A DNA stretch of 64,000 nucleotides from Coleophoma eucalyptorum (lineage: Eukaryota > Ascomycota > Leotiomycetes > Helotiales > Dermateaceae): NCBI GenBank assembly GCA_026120035.1, contig JALRME010000034.1, positions 62,001-126,000 on the forward strand, given 5' to 3'. Both the position numbers and the translations under genes were made by a program. Of the stretch, positions 1 through 10,411 are shown piece by piece. The notes under the pieces are model-generated. The model searched no databases and was not told the origin of the DNA. It worked only from the letters and a program-made list of their open reading frames with translations. The number at the start of each line of letters is the position of its first letter. The stretch's first letter is position 1.

Positions 1-318
1 CTATATGCATTTGCGGAGAAATGGAGCATTGAGGACTTGAAGGCTCTCAATTTAAATAACCTTAAGAAAACCCTGGCCACGTTCACTCTGTACGAGGCTA
101 GACGATCGGACATCGTAGCGTTGATGGGCTATGTCTACTCGAATGAGCACATCCCAGATCGCGAGGGATCCGTTGATGAACTGAGGACTTTGGTGATGCT
201 CTATATTTCTAGTGAGGTCAAGAGCCTGATTAAATGCCCTGAATTTCATTTGTTGATTAAAGAGGGTGGGCTGTTGGCCGAAGACCTCATGGTGTTGATA
301 GTGGGGCACATGGAATGA
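1..318 (+). CDS. BTB/POZ-domain protein, 3' end only
   Basis: The reading frame is open from base 1, so the 5' part of the gene lies outside the window. The visible 105 residues begin LYAFAEKWSIEDLKAL, which matches the helix following the BTB fold in fungal BTB/POZ proteins (the usual pattern is VYxxAEKYxIxxLKxL). They continue with the typical helical tail and an ELRTLVMLYISSEVKSLI segment resembling the conserved (D)LRxLVVxxxxxxxxxL block. These proteins are usually adaptor-like or of unknown role in fungi. No catalytic site is expected. The stop is TGA at 316-318. The N-terminal BTB core itself is not visible, so the call rests on the tail pattern alone. Confidence 0.6.
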   Translation, partial: LYAFAEKWSIEDLKALNLNNLKKTLATFTLYEARRSDIVALMGYVYSNEHIPDREGSVDELRTLVMLYISSEVKSLIKCPEFHLLIKEGGLLAEDLMVLIVGHME

Positions 319-925
319 CGGATCACAATTAAATTTCTAGCGCCACCCATAGAAAGGGCCTATTAAATACTAAGTCTTTTCATGTTTAGTTCTTGGATTT
401 GCAGCGGTTTGGAAGATTATCAGATCCAAATTTAGTCTGAGCAGATTTTCTCATTACATCCAAATTGTGTTTCATGCTTCTCTGTCTATTAATAGACACC
501 TCATTAAGCCTTCCAGATAACAACGAGTTTTGCAGGAAAGCCTGAAGAAGAAGAGGAAGAAGAAAAGAATCTGATTCCTTTGTCAAACCCACTCAAGCTG
601 ATATCGTGCGCTGCCGAGATGGCCTACTGTTGGCTTTAAAACAGCTTGCCGAAAAGAATGATTCAAATTCTGCAATCAGCATGTTATCAAGATGAAGACT
701 TCGATATTTACCATTGCCACTTCAATAAGTAGCCTCCGCACGTCACGGTATCCTTCATTATTCTTAACAAGGATGCCTAATTCCTTGGCTAAAAGGAGCA
801 GGTGCAAGCGACATCCCCTGGATTGAAGGATGATCAAAAAGTTCTCTACCAGATCGTGACCTTTAACTTCCTTCACAACACGATCCTCAAATTTTTTATC
901 ACCCTTTTCTTTATAGGGGTGCAAT
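319..925. other. intergenic, no convincing gene
   Basis: This 607-bp spacer separates the BTB gene from the acetyltransferase. A minus-strand open frame over 676-925 has a faintly BTB-tail-like string (DVRRLLIEVAMVN) but no start, domain core or splice support. I see nothing else. Confidence 0.4.
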
Positions 926-1826
926 ATGACTTCGCCCAAGTTTAAGATCCTGCCGTGTGAACTATTGGATATGGCCGAGTGCGTTGACATATTCGATGAA
1001 GCATTCGCCACTGACCCCGCCATGATGTATCTCCATCCCCGAGCCGACCCGAAGGTACTGAAGGAGAATTCAATAAGGAGCTACGAGCAGAGCTATACGG
1101 CGCCCGGAACAAAATACTTCAAGGCTGTACATGAGGAGACTAGGTGCGTGTTCTATCTTGCTACACCGATGCCTTGTATTTTGAACAACGCGAACATCTA
1201 GTTTTTATATTACAACATATCTAATCTAGTTGTCAACGTCTATTACAAGTACAGTATGTGATCTTAAATAAGTACTGACATGATGGATTTCTAACAGCGA
1301 AATTGCCGCTTTCAGCAAATGGGTATACCCTCACACTCCGGACCCTGACACCGAAGACCCCGAAACGGCTATACGTAACCAGCCTCAACCACCCGGGTCA
1401 AATAACGAACTGATTATTGAGTTCTTCACAAAGTTCGTCCGGGGGAGAAAGAAGTGGATTGTACCCGAAACGCACTACTGTTCGTACCTGTCTACATTTC
1501 TCCCTGTTTCGCTTGTCGTGAATTTGTTAGACCCCAAATATACGCATATACTAACAAATTCCCAAGTCATGAATATTCTTGCTGTTCGGCGAAGATACCA
1601 ACGACAAGGCCTTGGAAATATGCTCCTGAGTCCGGTCCTAGAGCTGGCAGACAAGGACCATGCAAAAAGTTTTGTCCAGGCGAGTGCAAAGGGGCAAGGG
1701 TTATACTTGAAACATGGATGGCTGGAAGTAGATGAGGTTGTATTGGATTTCAGTCCATATGGAGGCGCAAAGGATGTTAAAACTTCACTCATGATAAGGG
1801 AGCCAAGGCTTGCTGAAGAAACATAA
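926..1826 (+). CDS. GNAT-family N-acetyltransferase
   Basis: Three exons fit: 926-1143, 1298-1479 and 1567-1826, giving 219 residues. Intron 1 (GTGCGT...CTAACAG) and intron 2 (GTTCGT...ATACTAACAAATTCCCAAG, with an ideal CTAAC branch point) restore one frame. The first exon (FKILPCELLDMAECVDIFDEAF) is the typical start of fungal GNATs. The second contains EIAAFSKW, a beta-strand element that precedes the core. The third has the acetyl-CoA-binding motif A, HYFMNILAVRRRYQRQGLG, split across intron 2, with the R/Q-x-x-G-x-G/A signature seen as RQGLGN. A GLYLKHGW motif-B element follows. Family members acetylate small molecules, polyamines or proteins. The substrate here cannot be told. The length is normal for this fungal subfamily (about 210-240). 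Confidence 0.85.
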
Positions 1827-1889
1827 GGATCGATCATCCATCGCATATTGGCCCAACGTAGATCCGTGTTTGAATTGGCCAGGTATTTC

Positions 1890-4290
1890 CTATAGCAAGT
1901 CTTCAAATAGTCTTGATATATCACTGTTGTTCTGAAGTGGGAAGATTTCATTCTGAAACTGATACGGCACTTGGGATTCTCGGCTGTCTACATTGCCAAG
2001 TGCCTCATATAGAGTCGTCAAATCATGGCTGATCTGGAAAATATCCGGCTTGGAGCCCGATGCAGTAGACATAGACCCGGTATTCTCTGCCGCCTTTGAG
2101 TTCCAAATCGCCATATTACTATGGCCCACTATGGGTAAAATGGGTGGTGATGCAGCATGCGAGTGGATCCCAAGTACGGATGGCACATCGCTTGAACCAT
2201 GGACCATACTGTGCCCATCACCAGTAGCTGTCGAGAGGCCCAGCTTCGGCGCAATTTGTCTTAGCCCACGCATACTTTTCCATAGGCGCATGGAGATATG
2301 TGAGTTAGATGAAAAGTCTTTCAGTAGCGATAGCGCGCTGTGAAACTCAGCCCGACAAGTATGGCTAAACTCGGCAGGGGCGTGGCAAACGGCCAAAACG
2401 ATGGCAGATAGCGCGGAAACGAGGAAATAGTTGAAGGCACTTTGCTGCGTCTCGTAGATTGTGGAACTTTCCCGAAGATGCATCAGGACGCAGATTGTAT
2501 CTTTTGCAATATCCGTTACAAGACGAGCGGAGGTAATGTCTTTGGCTATGCTATGGGCTGAAATGACATTGTGTCGATGAACCAGAATTCTGATCTGATT
2601 AGCGCGTAGATATAGTAGCACGCGCAATCTTTGTAGGCCTCTGGGCTGATTGTCTGCAATGGAACTCTGTTGTGGATGTATGAGCTGCAGATCTTGTGGT
2701 AAGGATTGCAACCACTGTTGGATCTGGAAATCAAGATACGCCTCTCTTTCCTGATCAACACCCTTGTTGCCAAATCCTGCCACAGCACTCCAAACTTTGG
2801 AACAGAGCTTGCCATATGCAACCATAGATTCAAGATATGGTGCGCTCCCGTTCTTAAAACCGGCAATTAGTTATCTCTGATCACATAGTATAGTGGGAGG
2901 ACTTACAAGTTGAGGTAATTCAGGATCGATATCAGCATCCTGCAATGCGAACGGCATGCCGGTTCCAAAGCTCCAGCGTCGATCCAGGACGTATATACAC
3001 CAGAATAGTCTCAAGGCCCAATGTCTGGCTTGATCGTCATGGAAGTTTTGCTCAAGGCTTTCCCTTCGATGTAATCCCATTTCCAGGGCTATTCGAGCAG
3101 CAATTCCGATCGTCCGCCATGCCAAAACCTCGTCGTCGCCGTGAAAGTAATATATGCTCTGCTTTGGTTTAGTATTCTTACCAAATTTTCACGCATCAAG
3201 TGACAAGAGCTAGAAGCATACCGTCATAGTTATAATTTGCAATTCTCTTAGATCAAGCTCCACATTGCGCATACTCCTGGCCAAGGTAGAATCAACATGA
3301 TCAACCAGTTGTTGACCAAGGTTACTCTGCCCGCCGCCTTCCAGTACTAGAGCACTAGCTACCATCAGTTTCAATATGTTGCTATCTTTGCGGTCGTTGA
3401 TAAATGGATCCTGTTGGTCGACATGAGTTGAGACTCGAGCAGGTTCCTTTTGAAGATACTCATAGATTCGTGGAACTCGAGCTATAATTTCATCGACGTT
3501 GATAAATGGATAAATGGGCATTAACTCCTCCTGGCAAGTGTCCATAGCGCGATAGATCTCGCATATACTCATAAGTAGCAAGGGATCCTGTACAGGTTGA
3601 TTCTCTTGCGCTGGAGGCTCCTCACTTTCACGCCGACTTGATACCGTGCTGTCAAATCTTGCATCATGATCATCCGGTCGTATCCCCATACTCTGCAGCG
3701 TGGAATTTGCCACATTGAAATTGTAAGCAGAACTTGTAGGCCCAATAAAGTGTGGTTGTGTTTGACGTGCTGCAACATGACCGGTGCTGGCTCTGGTCGT
3801 GGCGGGAGACGGACTTGTTTGGGTAGCACTGAGGCTCTGAACTTCGCCCTGAACCTGTTTCAAGGTCGTCGACAGTTGGGTAACCTGCTCTTGCAGAGTT
3901 CGCACATGATCCTCTAAGGTTACCACTCTCTGGCTATTTCAACTCAGCAATCCGCACTAGGCATATTTGGTCTCAAAAGGACTTACATGTGTCCTTGGCT
4001 CGCGCAGCTTTCTGCAGAGTTTGGTGTATACGCACACGTGATCTCGTTGCTCTCGCATCGGCGGCACGGGCGATCTCCAGTGCACTTAATCTTTCTCTTC
4101 TTGCATTCATCACTAGAATCCCCAACATTAGCATTGAGAAGTCGACAAGAGAAGATCAACAGTACCATGCAGCGGATGTATACTTCTCACGCTTCTGTCG
4201 CGGCGGAGGTGCAGAGAGCGGTTGACTATTCGGAGTCCTTTTTCGTGAGCCAGAACCAAGCACATTCGATGTAGGAGTATCGATAGTCAT
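1890..4290 (-). CDS. Zn(II)2Cys6 transcription factor with fungal_trans domain
   Basis: Five exons read on the minus strand: 4290-4166, 4112-3987, 3933-3222, 3158-2907 and 2852-1890, giving 725 residues. All introns are GT-AG, 53-63 bp long, and phases close exactly. An in-frame stop lies just upstream of the ATG. The binuclear zinc cluster is at residues 42-68 (Cys 42, 45, 52, 58, 61, 68; spacing CX2CX6CX5CX2CX6C), with the first Cys codon split by intron 1. A short leucine-rich coiled-coil (LEDHVRTLQEQVTQL) follows at about 88-115. The middle-homology (fungal_trans) region is recognisable at AWRTIGIAARIALEMGLHRR and LFWCIYVLDRRWSFGTGMPF. It is a nuclear DNA-binding regulator; its targets are unknown. 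It lies 4 kb from the homogentisate genes, with a transposon and a small gene in between, so a regulatory link (compare HmgR of Aspergillus fumigatus) is only a possibility. Confidence 0.9.
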
Positions 4291-5615
4291 GCTGTAACCC
4301 CTCTATATGGATATCTTGCTCCAGTCGAAACAATTGAATCGTTGGATTCCAAACCTGGTCCGTGACTGCGACTCGGTTGTCTTGGGATGCGGTGCAACAC
4401 CAACAACAATCATAATGTTTGGCTTAATTGCGCGTAACCACGCTTCATCGACGCAGTCGCAGCCCTTGCGCGAATTTGTGGACGGTCTACGGTCTACAAA
4501 ATGAGGAAATGTTAGACAGAGAGATCGAAGGATATGGCAGGTCGTCACTTATCACGGGTATAGACCACGCACATACAGTAGATGAAAAATGAGGGGAATG
4601 CCGAGTCTATAGGCGCGCGAAGAAACCCCGTGGGGTCAGGCCGTCAAGTGCAACTACCATACGGCCTCATTCCGCTCGTCTTCGCTCCCACATTCAGGGC
4701 AACAATGCTTTCCAATTTCAAGCAGAATATCGCCCAGTGGGGGAATTGTGATGCTCTAGATGGGATATCATCCATTTGCTGACATGATGCGAGGACGCAA
4801 CCTAATGATGAATATTTTGCCTCTAAATCCTCCGTGTCGCGCATCCATGGCTCGCATGGTTTGCTCAATTGGCGCCAAGTGCACTCGCATAGATCTCGCC
4901 ATGCAGGTTCCTGCCGGTGATCTGCCAATAAAGGGAGATGAAATGAGCTGGTTTACTCTGTGCGGCCGCCCCAGATACCTTCTTACTCCAGTACGCACGA
5001 CAACCTCAGCAGCAGGGAGAGGGAGTTTAATTTCGTGTAATGTAATGAAACCCATAAGATTGTATTTGTCGCACCCACTATAGCTGTGATGTGGTCATAA
5101 ACAAGCGGAATTTTACTGACGTATGAAACGAAAATCCGAGATCTTTTCCCCTTGCTCAGATTGTGCTGTATCTACAATTCCGTGGGAGCCCTGTTGCGAT
5201 TTTCTCCGCGCTCGACCGAGTCAATGAAAACGGTTGGCTACTACCTTGCTTCAATAACCTCAACTACTGCAGCGATCGACGCCGACAGCTTCGGCTTGCA
5301 TAGGATGGAGGGGTTGGTGGGAGATGGTGGGTAGTCCATGCGAGGAAGGAGGGGCAGATTGATGGAATGCGTTCCGAGGCGCTCGACGCGGAACGGTAGA
5401 CACCTCTGATTGCGAGCCAACGACTTTACCACACGTATCTACGCGCCACCATTAAGGTTTGGTCTATCGATCTCGACCTTCAAAGTATAGCTATATACCG
5501 TCGTGACCACTCAAATGGCCGCTCGCCTTCTTCAACAGCTCTCTGCGCACATTTCCCTATCACCACCATAACTACCACTAACAGCATCTACAAGTCCCCC
5601 TTCGCGATAGCCAAG
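4291..5615. other. divergent intergenic region
   Basis: This 1.3-kb spacer lies between the divergently transcribed zinc-cluster regulator and the Dabb gene. Several open frames on both strands (for example 4644-4928 and 4768-5055 minus) show no recognisable domain or splice signals. The part nearest the Dabb gene is pyrimidine-rich, as expected for a 5' UTR, and contains a short upstream ORF listed separately. Confidence 0.5.
5515..5571 (+). promoter_or_regulatory. candidate upstream ORF in the Dabb gene leader
   Basis: An ATG at 5515 opens an 18-codon frame (MAARLLQQLSAHISLSPP) that ends in TAA 44 bp before the main ATG at 5616. The peptide is amphipathic and basic at its N-terminus. No donor site joins it to the main frame, so it is read as a possible uORF and not an exon. 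Whether transcription starts upstream of it is not known. Confidence 0.35.
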
Positions 5616-5996
5616 ATGGCTCCCACCAAACCCATCCAGCGCGTCACCCTCTTCAAGATCCCCGCCCCCGAAGACCAGGAGAAGGTGCTTGCCCTCTACA
5701 AGGAGATGCCTAACCAGGCCAAGAAAGTATGCAATCCCAGTATCAGAGTTAACTCTCGCATCATCTGACTTGCGCTGCAGAACGGGCAGCCATACATCCT
5801 GTCGGTGGCCGCCGGTCCAACCGTTGAGGATCAGCGGAATCAAGGCTACACCCTCGCAGCTATTTCGGTTTTCTCTTCAGTAGAGGATATGCATTACTAT
5901 GACAATGAGTGCGAAGCTCACATGGCGCTTAAAAAGGTGGCCAAGCCACTCCTCCAGGGCGTTATGATGGTGTATTTCGAGAGCATTTTGGACTGA
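5616..5996 (+). CDS. Dabb (stress-responsive A/B barrel) domain protein
   Basis: Two exons, 5616-5726 and 5781-5996, give 108 residues. The intron is 54 bp (GTATGC...CTGCAG). The start MAPTKPIQRVTLFKI and the pattern of two beta-alpha-beta units ending in VMMVYFESILD are those of the Dabb dimeric ferredoxin-like barrel family (stress-responsive A/B barrel proteins such as plant HS1). Length is typical (about 100-110). Some family members act as cyclases or dissociation factors. No function can be assigned here. The gene precedes the transposon and the homogentisate block, with no sign of co-regulation beyond position. Confidence 0.85.
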
Positions 5997-6312
5997 GGGA
6001 TCTGGTGCAGGTGAAGAGATCTCTATGCTATCTAAAATAGACTGAAATTTATCAATTGGAGGATATACCATTCAAGATGCATTCTGTATCGCATATACAT
6101 GTTAGCTATTGAATTCACTGTTAGATTATCCCACACTGGAATGCTAAACCTTTACCATCGGGACGTCACTTATATCAATATATATGCAGCACCTTGCTCC
6201 AATAAATGGTTTGCTGCTGAGCTATGTCGCGTTCATGTGTTTTTACTTCCAACGTGGTCCGTAGTTCGGGTTGCATCCTTCACTGTAGCGGCAAATCCGG
6301 TCAAATCCATTA
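5997..6312. other. spacer up to transposon insertion site
   Basis: This is the 3' flank of the Dabb gene. It ends in the TA dinucleotide (6311-6312) that serves as the target-site duplication of the pogo-like element. Nothing else is seen. Confidence 0.5.
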
Positions 6313-6340
6313 ACGTATTTCACAAGCGAACCGCCACCCC
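6313..6340 (+). repeat. left terminal inverted repeat of the pogo-like element
   Basis: These 28 bp are the exact reverse complement of 8099-8126. They are preceded by the TA target duplication. Confidence 0.95.
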
Positions 6341-6377
6341 AAAACACTAAAACGCGTCAACCTACATTCTATACATT

Positions 6378-8021
6378 ATGCCTCCACCACATCATTCTCT
6401 ACCTACTAATCAAGAGGGTAGGATTCTTTTAGCTATTCAAGCTCTCAAACAAAGCTAATTACGAAGTGTCAAAGTGGCTGCTATAACGTACGATGTACCT
6501 CGAACGACCCTCCGCGAGCGAATAAAGGGAATAGCTCCTCGACGCGATATTACCCCTAATTCTCAAAAGCTTACTTCCCAAGAAGAGCTAGCTATTATAC
6601 GATATATCCTTGACCTAGATACACGTGGATTTCCTCCTCGGCCTTAAGCTGTTCAAGAAATAGTAGATCTTCTCCTTACCGAACGCGACGCACCTTGTGT
6701 AGGCAAGAATTGGACCTCTAACTTTATCAAACGTCGTCCAGAGATTAAGACGAAGTTTAGTCGTAAGTACGACTATAAGAGAGCTCAATACGAAGACCCT
6801 ACTATTATTAGAGATTGGTTTAGACTCGTACGAAATACGGTTGTAAAGTATAGAATTCTAGGAGAGGATATTTATAACTTCGATGAAGCTAGATTTCTTA
6901 TGGGAGTTATTGCTACTACCAAAGTAGTTACAAGCTTAGAATCTAGGAATCATCCTAAAACTATATAGCTAGGGAATCGAGAATGGGTCTTTATTATATA
7001 GGGTATTAATTCATGTGGTTGGGTACTTCCTCTATTTATTATATTCAAGGGCCAGAATCACCTCTTAGCCTGGTACGAAGAGTCGAGCCTCTTATACGAT
7101 TGGGTAATAACACTTAGTAAGAATGGATGGACTACAAACGAAATTGGATTTCAATGGATTTAGCACTTTAATAGGTATACAAGGAGTCGTATAGTTAGGA
7201 AATACCGCCTCTTAATTCTTGATGGCCATAAGTCCTATCTCTCTACTTAATTCCAATAATTCTATATAGAAAGTAATATTATTACACTCTGTATGCTATC
7301 GCATTCCTCTTATATACTCCAGCCTCTAGATGTTGGATGTTTTGGTCCACTAAAGGTATCATATGGTAAACAGATTGAGAGCCTTATTCGAGTCCGAATT
7401 CACCATATTACTAAGCTCGAGTTCCTCCCTACCTTTAGGGAGGCATTTAAAGCTGCCTTTATAGAACAGAATATCAAGAGTGGATTCCGAGCTATAGGAT
7501 TGGTTCCGTACGATCCAGAGAATATCCTTTCTTACCTAGATCTCCAGTTAAAGACACCAACACCACCTCCTATTTAAGAGCCAAATTGGACGTCAAAGAC
7601 ACTATAGACTGCAGCAGAGCTTGAGTTCCAGACTTCACACATTAAGGACCGTATCGTACGACACCAGAATAGTTCTCCAACTCCGATTAATAAGGCATTT
7701 GACCAGCTTATTAAAGGGGCTCAAATTATGGTCCACTCGGCTACACTTCTTAAGGCCGAAGTCAAGGCTCTACAAGAGGCAAATCAGATTAAAAAAAGAA
7801 GAGAACGAAAGCGAAAGAGGCGTTTATACCAAGGTGGAAGCCTTACAGTCGAGGAGGGCTTGGAACTTGTACAAAGTACTCAAACTCAACAAGATGAAGG
7901 AAATAGAACTATAGAACCTAAAGGCTCAAAAGGGCGACAACGACACTATGGCTTATGTAATCAAACTGGGCATAATGCTCGTACATATAAGCAAACTAAG
8001 GATTTGATTAATATAGAATAA
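6378..8021 (+). pseudogene. pogo/Fot1-type transposase, inactivated
   Basis: A single 547-codon frame begins with ATG at 6378 and has nine premature stops (6456, 6645, 6966, 6999, 7161, 7248, 7257, 7575, 7605), all TAA or TAG. The order of domains is still clear. There is an N-terminal HTH, then a CENP-B-type DNA-binding region (VGKNWTSNFIKRRPEIKTKF, FSRKYDYKRAQYEDP). The DDE catalytic core follows with the acidic positions in YNFDEARFLMGV, LLILDGHKSYLS and YILQPLDVGCFGPLK. The tail FREAFKAAFIEQNIKSGFRA is typical of the family. The C-terminal zinc-knuckle-like end (HYGLCNQTGHNARTYK) has Tyr where related transposases usually have Cys, consistent with G-to-A change. There are no frameshifts, so damage is by point substitution only. 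Confidence 0.93.
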
Positions 8022-8081
8022 GTAGTGTTTTCTTAAAGGTGTTGTTATATTATACTTAAAATCGTAGCATTTTAGTGTCTT

Positions 8082-8115
8082 AGGGTGGCGGTTCGCTTGG
8101 GGTGGCGGTTCGCTT
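8082..8115 (+). repeat. 17-bp tandem duplication inside the right TIR
   Basis: Two copies of a 17-mer (RGGGTGGCGGTTCGCTT, 8082-8098 and 8099-8115) lie back to back at the right end. The left end holds a single copy. The extra copy offsets the two inverted repeats by 17 bp. Confidence 0.9.
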
Positions 8116-8126
8116 GTGAAATACGT
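8099..8126 (-). repeat. right terminal inverted repeat of the pogo-like element
   Basis: Perfect 28-bp match to the reverse complement of 6313-6340, followed by the TA target duplication at 8127-8128. Confidence 0.95.
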
Positions 8127-8292
8127 TACTTCCAGCATCCATGTTTCCATGGGCTCATAATCTAACAATCTGCTTCTGGTTTAAGTCTACCATACTCAAA
8201 GAATTTTAAAAGCCCCAAAAACTCTATAAATGCAACATTCACGAGCTTGAAGTCCAATACAGGCCCCAGCACAATATATACACCCGATCTAT

Positions 8293-9658
8293 CTACTTGG
8301 CCTGTCGAGCCGGCAATATTGTGCCTGAACATTCACCAAACCCTACTAAGCCATCCCCCTTACCACTCCAACCTCGGATGGTAATCGTATCACCGTCTTC
8401 CAGGAATCTTCGCTCTTCACCACCATCCAGTTTCAACGGGACCTTCCCTCCCTGAATTATCTCTAACAAGCTTCCCTGGGTTTTCGGCTCAGTCCCGCTG
8501 ATCGTGCCTGATCCAAGTAGATCACCGGTGCGCATAGGACAGCCGGCCACGGAGTGGTGAGCGAGCATTTGCGGCCATGACCAGACGAGGTTCTTTGCAT
8601 TCGAGTGACTAATAGTGGTAGTGATGCCCTTGGCAGCTGGGACATGCGTTAGATCCAGTTCTCAGTAGCAAAAGAAAAAGCCGTCTGAAGATAAACTTAC
8701 TCGTGATATCGACTTCCAGCTCAATATCCAACGCATTATTGACTTCGTCTTGTTGCAGGTAACTCTGCAACTGCGTCGAATTTTCAATACCCTTCGTCGC
8801 ACACGGCGCCAACGCATCCGCCAACACCACCCAGGCGCTGATAGTAGTGCCGAAGTTCTTCGCGTTGAACGGGCCCAGGGGCACATACTCCCACATCTGG
8901 ATATCGCGCGCTGACCAATCGTTCATGAGGACGTAGCCAAAGATATGTTCGTGCGCCGTGTTGACGTCGATCGCCTCGCCCAGCTCGTTACCCCGGCAGA
9001 GTAGCATGCCCAGCTCTAATTCAATGTCTAGTTTCTTGCACGGCGAGAACGTGGGCACTTTCGGCTCGGCTTTCGGGTCTGCCAGCGTTTGGCCCCATGG
9101 TCGTCTCAGCGGTGTCCCCGAGACAACTACGGAAGAGGCCCGGCCGTGGTAGGCGATGGGGAGATGTAGATAGTTTGGATTCAGGGCATTTTCGGGACCG
9201 CGAAACAATGTGCCTATGTTGAAGGCGTGGTTCTTGCCCGCGAAGAAATCGGTGTAGTCGCCGATATCCAAGGGTAGATGAGTTTGAACCTCTTTAAGCG
9301 GTATAAGGGCTTCACTCTTCAAGGCCTCGTTTGATTTGAGAATGGCTGGGTGAGGAGTGTCTTCGGTGAAAATGCTCTGAAGATACTGGCGAACCTCGCG
9401 GTGGAACGGCTGGCCTTTGGCTGCGAAGGCATTCAGAGTCAGCTCAGAGAAAACTTGAATATGCTCTTCGATCCCCGGCGCAGCAGAGAAGCCTTTGCTT
9501 TGGGAAAAGCGGGCAAGGTCGAGCGCATAATCGCCAATTGCAATGGCTGGGCGATGAGTGGTATTATTCGCGGTGGAGATGATGCCGAAGGGAATGTTGG
9601 CGAGAGAGAAGTGCGACTCTGGCGAGATGGACAGCCATGATTTTGTTGCTGAAGCCAT
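8293..9658 (-). CDS. fahA: fumarylacetoacetase (fumarylacetoacetate hydrolase)
   Basis: Two exons on the minus strand, 9658-8701 and 8636-8293, give 433 residues. The 64-bp intron runs GTAAGT...CTAACGCATGTCCCAG. The enzyme hydrolyses fumarylacetoacetate to fumarate and acetoacetate, the last step of phenylalanine/tyrosine and phenylacetate breakdown through homogentisate, in the cytosol. The N-terminal SH3-like part (about 1-120) leads to the catalytic barrel. Conserved active-site blocks are present: DYTDFFAGKNHAFNIGTLFR with Asp137, His144 and Arg153, LHLPIAYHGRASSVVVSGTP, the metal-ligand segment LDIELELG (Glu213, Glu215), HEHIFGYVLMNDWSARDIQ, and MRTGDLLGSGTISG near the C-terminus. Length matches fungal and animal FAH (about 420-435). 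It is divergent to homogentisate dioxygenase. Confidence 0.97.
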
Positions 9659-9931
9659 TTCGAATATTTGTGCTGGTATTGAATAGAAAGCGGAGTCTGA
9701 TATCTTTCAATTCTCCGAGGAAGATTTAACGTCGCTTACAGCTTTAAGGAGAAGTCGATAGTGTTGAATGCTTGGACATTCCTTGCGTGGGTGAGTTTAG
9801 ATGTGCAGCAGCATGCACATTTATTCAAGTATGACGTGCAAAGTCTCTTCCTGAATTCACTTCACTCTAACCCAGTTGTCAGCTAAAGAGCCACATCCAT
9901 GCCAAACGGGTTCCACAGTTGCATGGAGAGA

Positions 9932-9957
9932 GGGGAGCAGCTATTTTAGCGACGGAA
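9932..9957 (+). promoter_or_regulatory. duplicated promoter element, copy 1 (fahA side)
   Basis: Copy 1 reads GGGGAGCAGC, then TATTTTAGCGACGGAA. It is nearly the same as 10189-10215, in the same orientation. It lies 273 bp upstream of the fahA start. The role of a regulator binding site is inferred from the conservation and location. Confidence 0.45.
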
Positions 9958-10188
9958 CACCATTCCGTTGCGCGACCAAGCTGTTCTCGCTTCCACATCC
10001 AAGCCCAGCGTTCCCCGCTTTCCTGCTGAAGTCCATTCAATATTACTAGCATCTCCGTCATTCGAAATCTACCTTAGCCAGATAAGTCGCCACCCATTTG
10101 TCTTCTCCACATTCAATTCTCCGGATTTAGCGTTGACGTACGGAATGATACCGAATGTTGTCCACCTGCCCCTGCAGTGGCTAGGCCA

Positions 10189-10215
10189 GGGGAGCATGCA
10201 TTTTAAGCGACGGAA
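10189..10215 (+). promoter_or_regulatory. duplicated promoter element, copy 2 (hmgA side)
   Basis: Copy 2 reads GGGGAGCATGC, then ATTTTAAGCGACGGAA. It has the same arrangement as copy 1 with one extra base. It lies 196 bp upstream of the hmgA start. Confidence 0.45.
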
Positions 10216-10411
10216 AATCGCGACATGTATAGCAGTGCCTACCTATCTTTGGTGTGCAAGTGGCCACGGCTGCAAGAAATCTTCTCGCTGTATATGTAGG
10301 CACCATTATCAAACCCCCTCGATACTTTATTTCAGTCCAGCCTGAGGCAGCGTAATTCATTTCTATCGTAATTCAGAAACCACGCTGCCGGATCCAGTAA
10401 ACTATTTCAAG

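Larger units (their letters stand above)
6313..8126 (+). mobile_element. pogo/Fot1-like (Tc1-mariner superfamily) DNA transposon, RIP-damaged
   Basis: The element is 1,814 bp long, bounded by a TA target duplication (6311-6312 and 8127-8128) and perfect 28-bp terminal inverted repeats (6313-6340 and 8099-8126, starting ACGTATTTCACAAGCG). The inner portion of the repeats continues with ACACTAAAA on both sides. It carries one transposase frame (6378-8021) that is interrupted only by TAA/TAG stops, with no frameshift. That pattern and the AT-rich, TpA-rich composition fit repeat-induced point mutation. Size, TA duplication and transposase type all match fungal Fot1/pogo elements. The ends are intact, so it could in principle be moved by a transposase supplied elsewhere. 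Confidence 0.93.
9659..10411. promoter_or_regulatory. shared divergent promoter region of fahA and hmgA
   Basis: This 753-bp region separates the two start codons, so it must hold the control sequences of both genes. It contains a direct repeat listed separately, one copy nearer to each gene. No coding sequence is recognised. Confidence 0.75.

Noticed and set aside
676..925. Minus-strand open frame with BTB-tail-like string before the GNAT gene
   Set aside because: No start, no BTB core, and no splice signals; similarity is too weak to call a gene or relic.
4644..5055. Overlapping minus-strand open frames (94 and 95 codons)
   Set aside because: No recognisable domain, no introns that extend them, and they lie in a promoter-type spacer.
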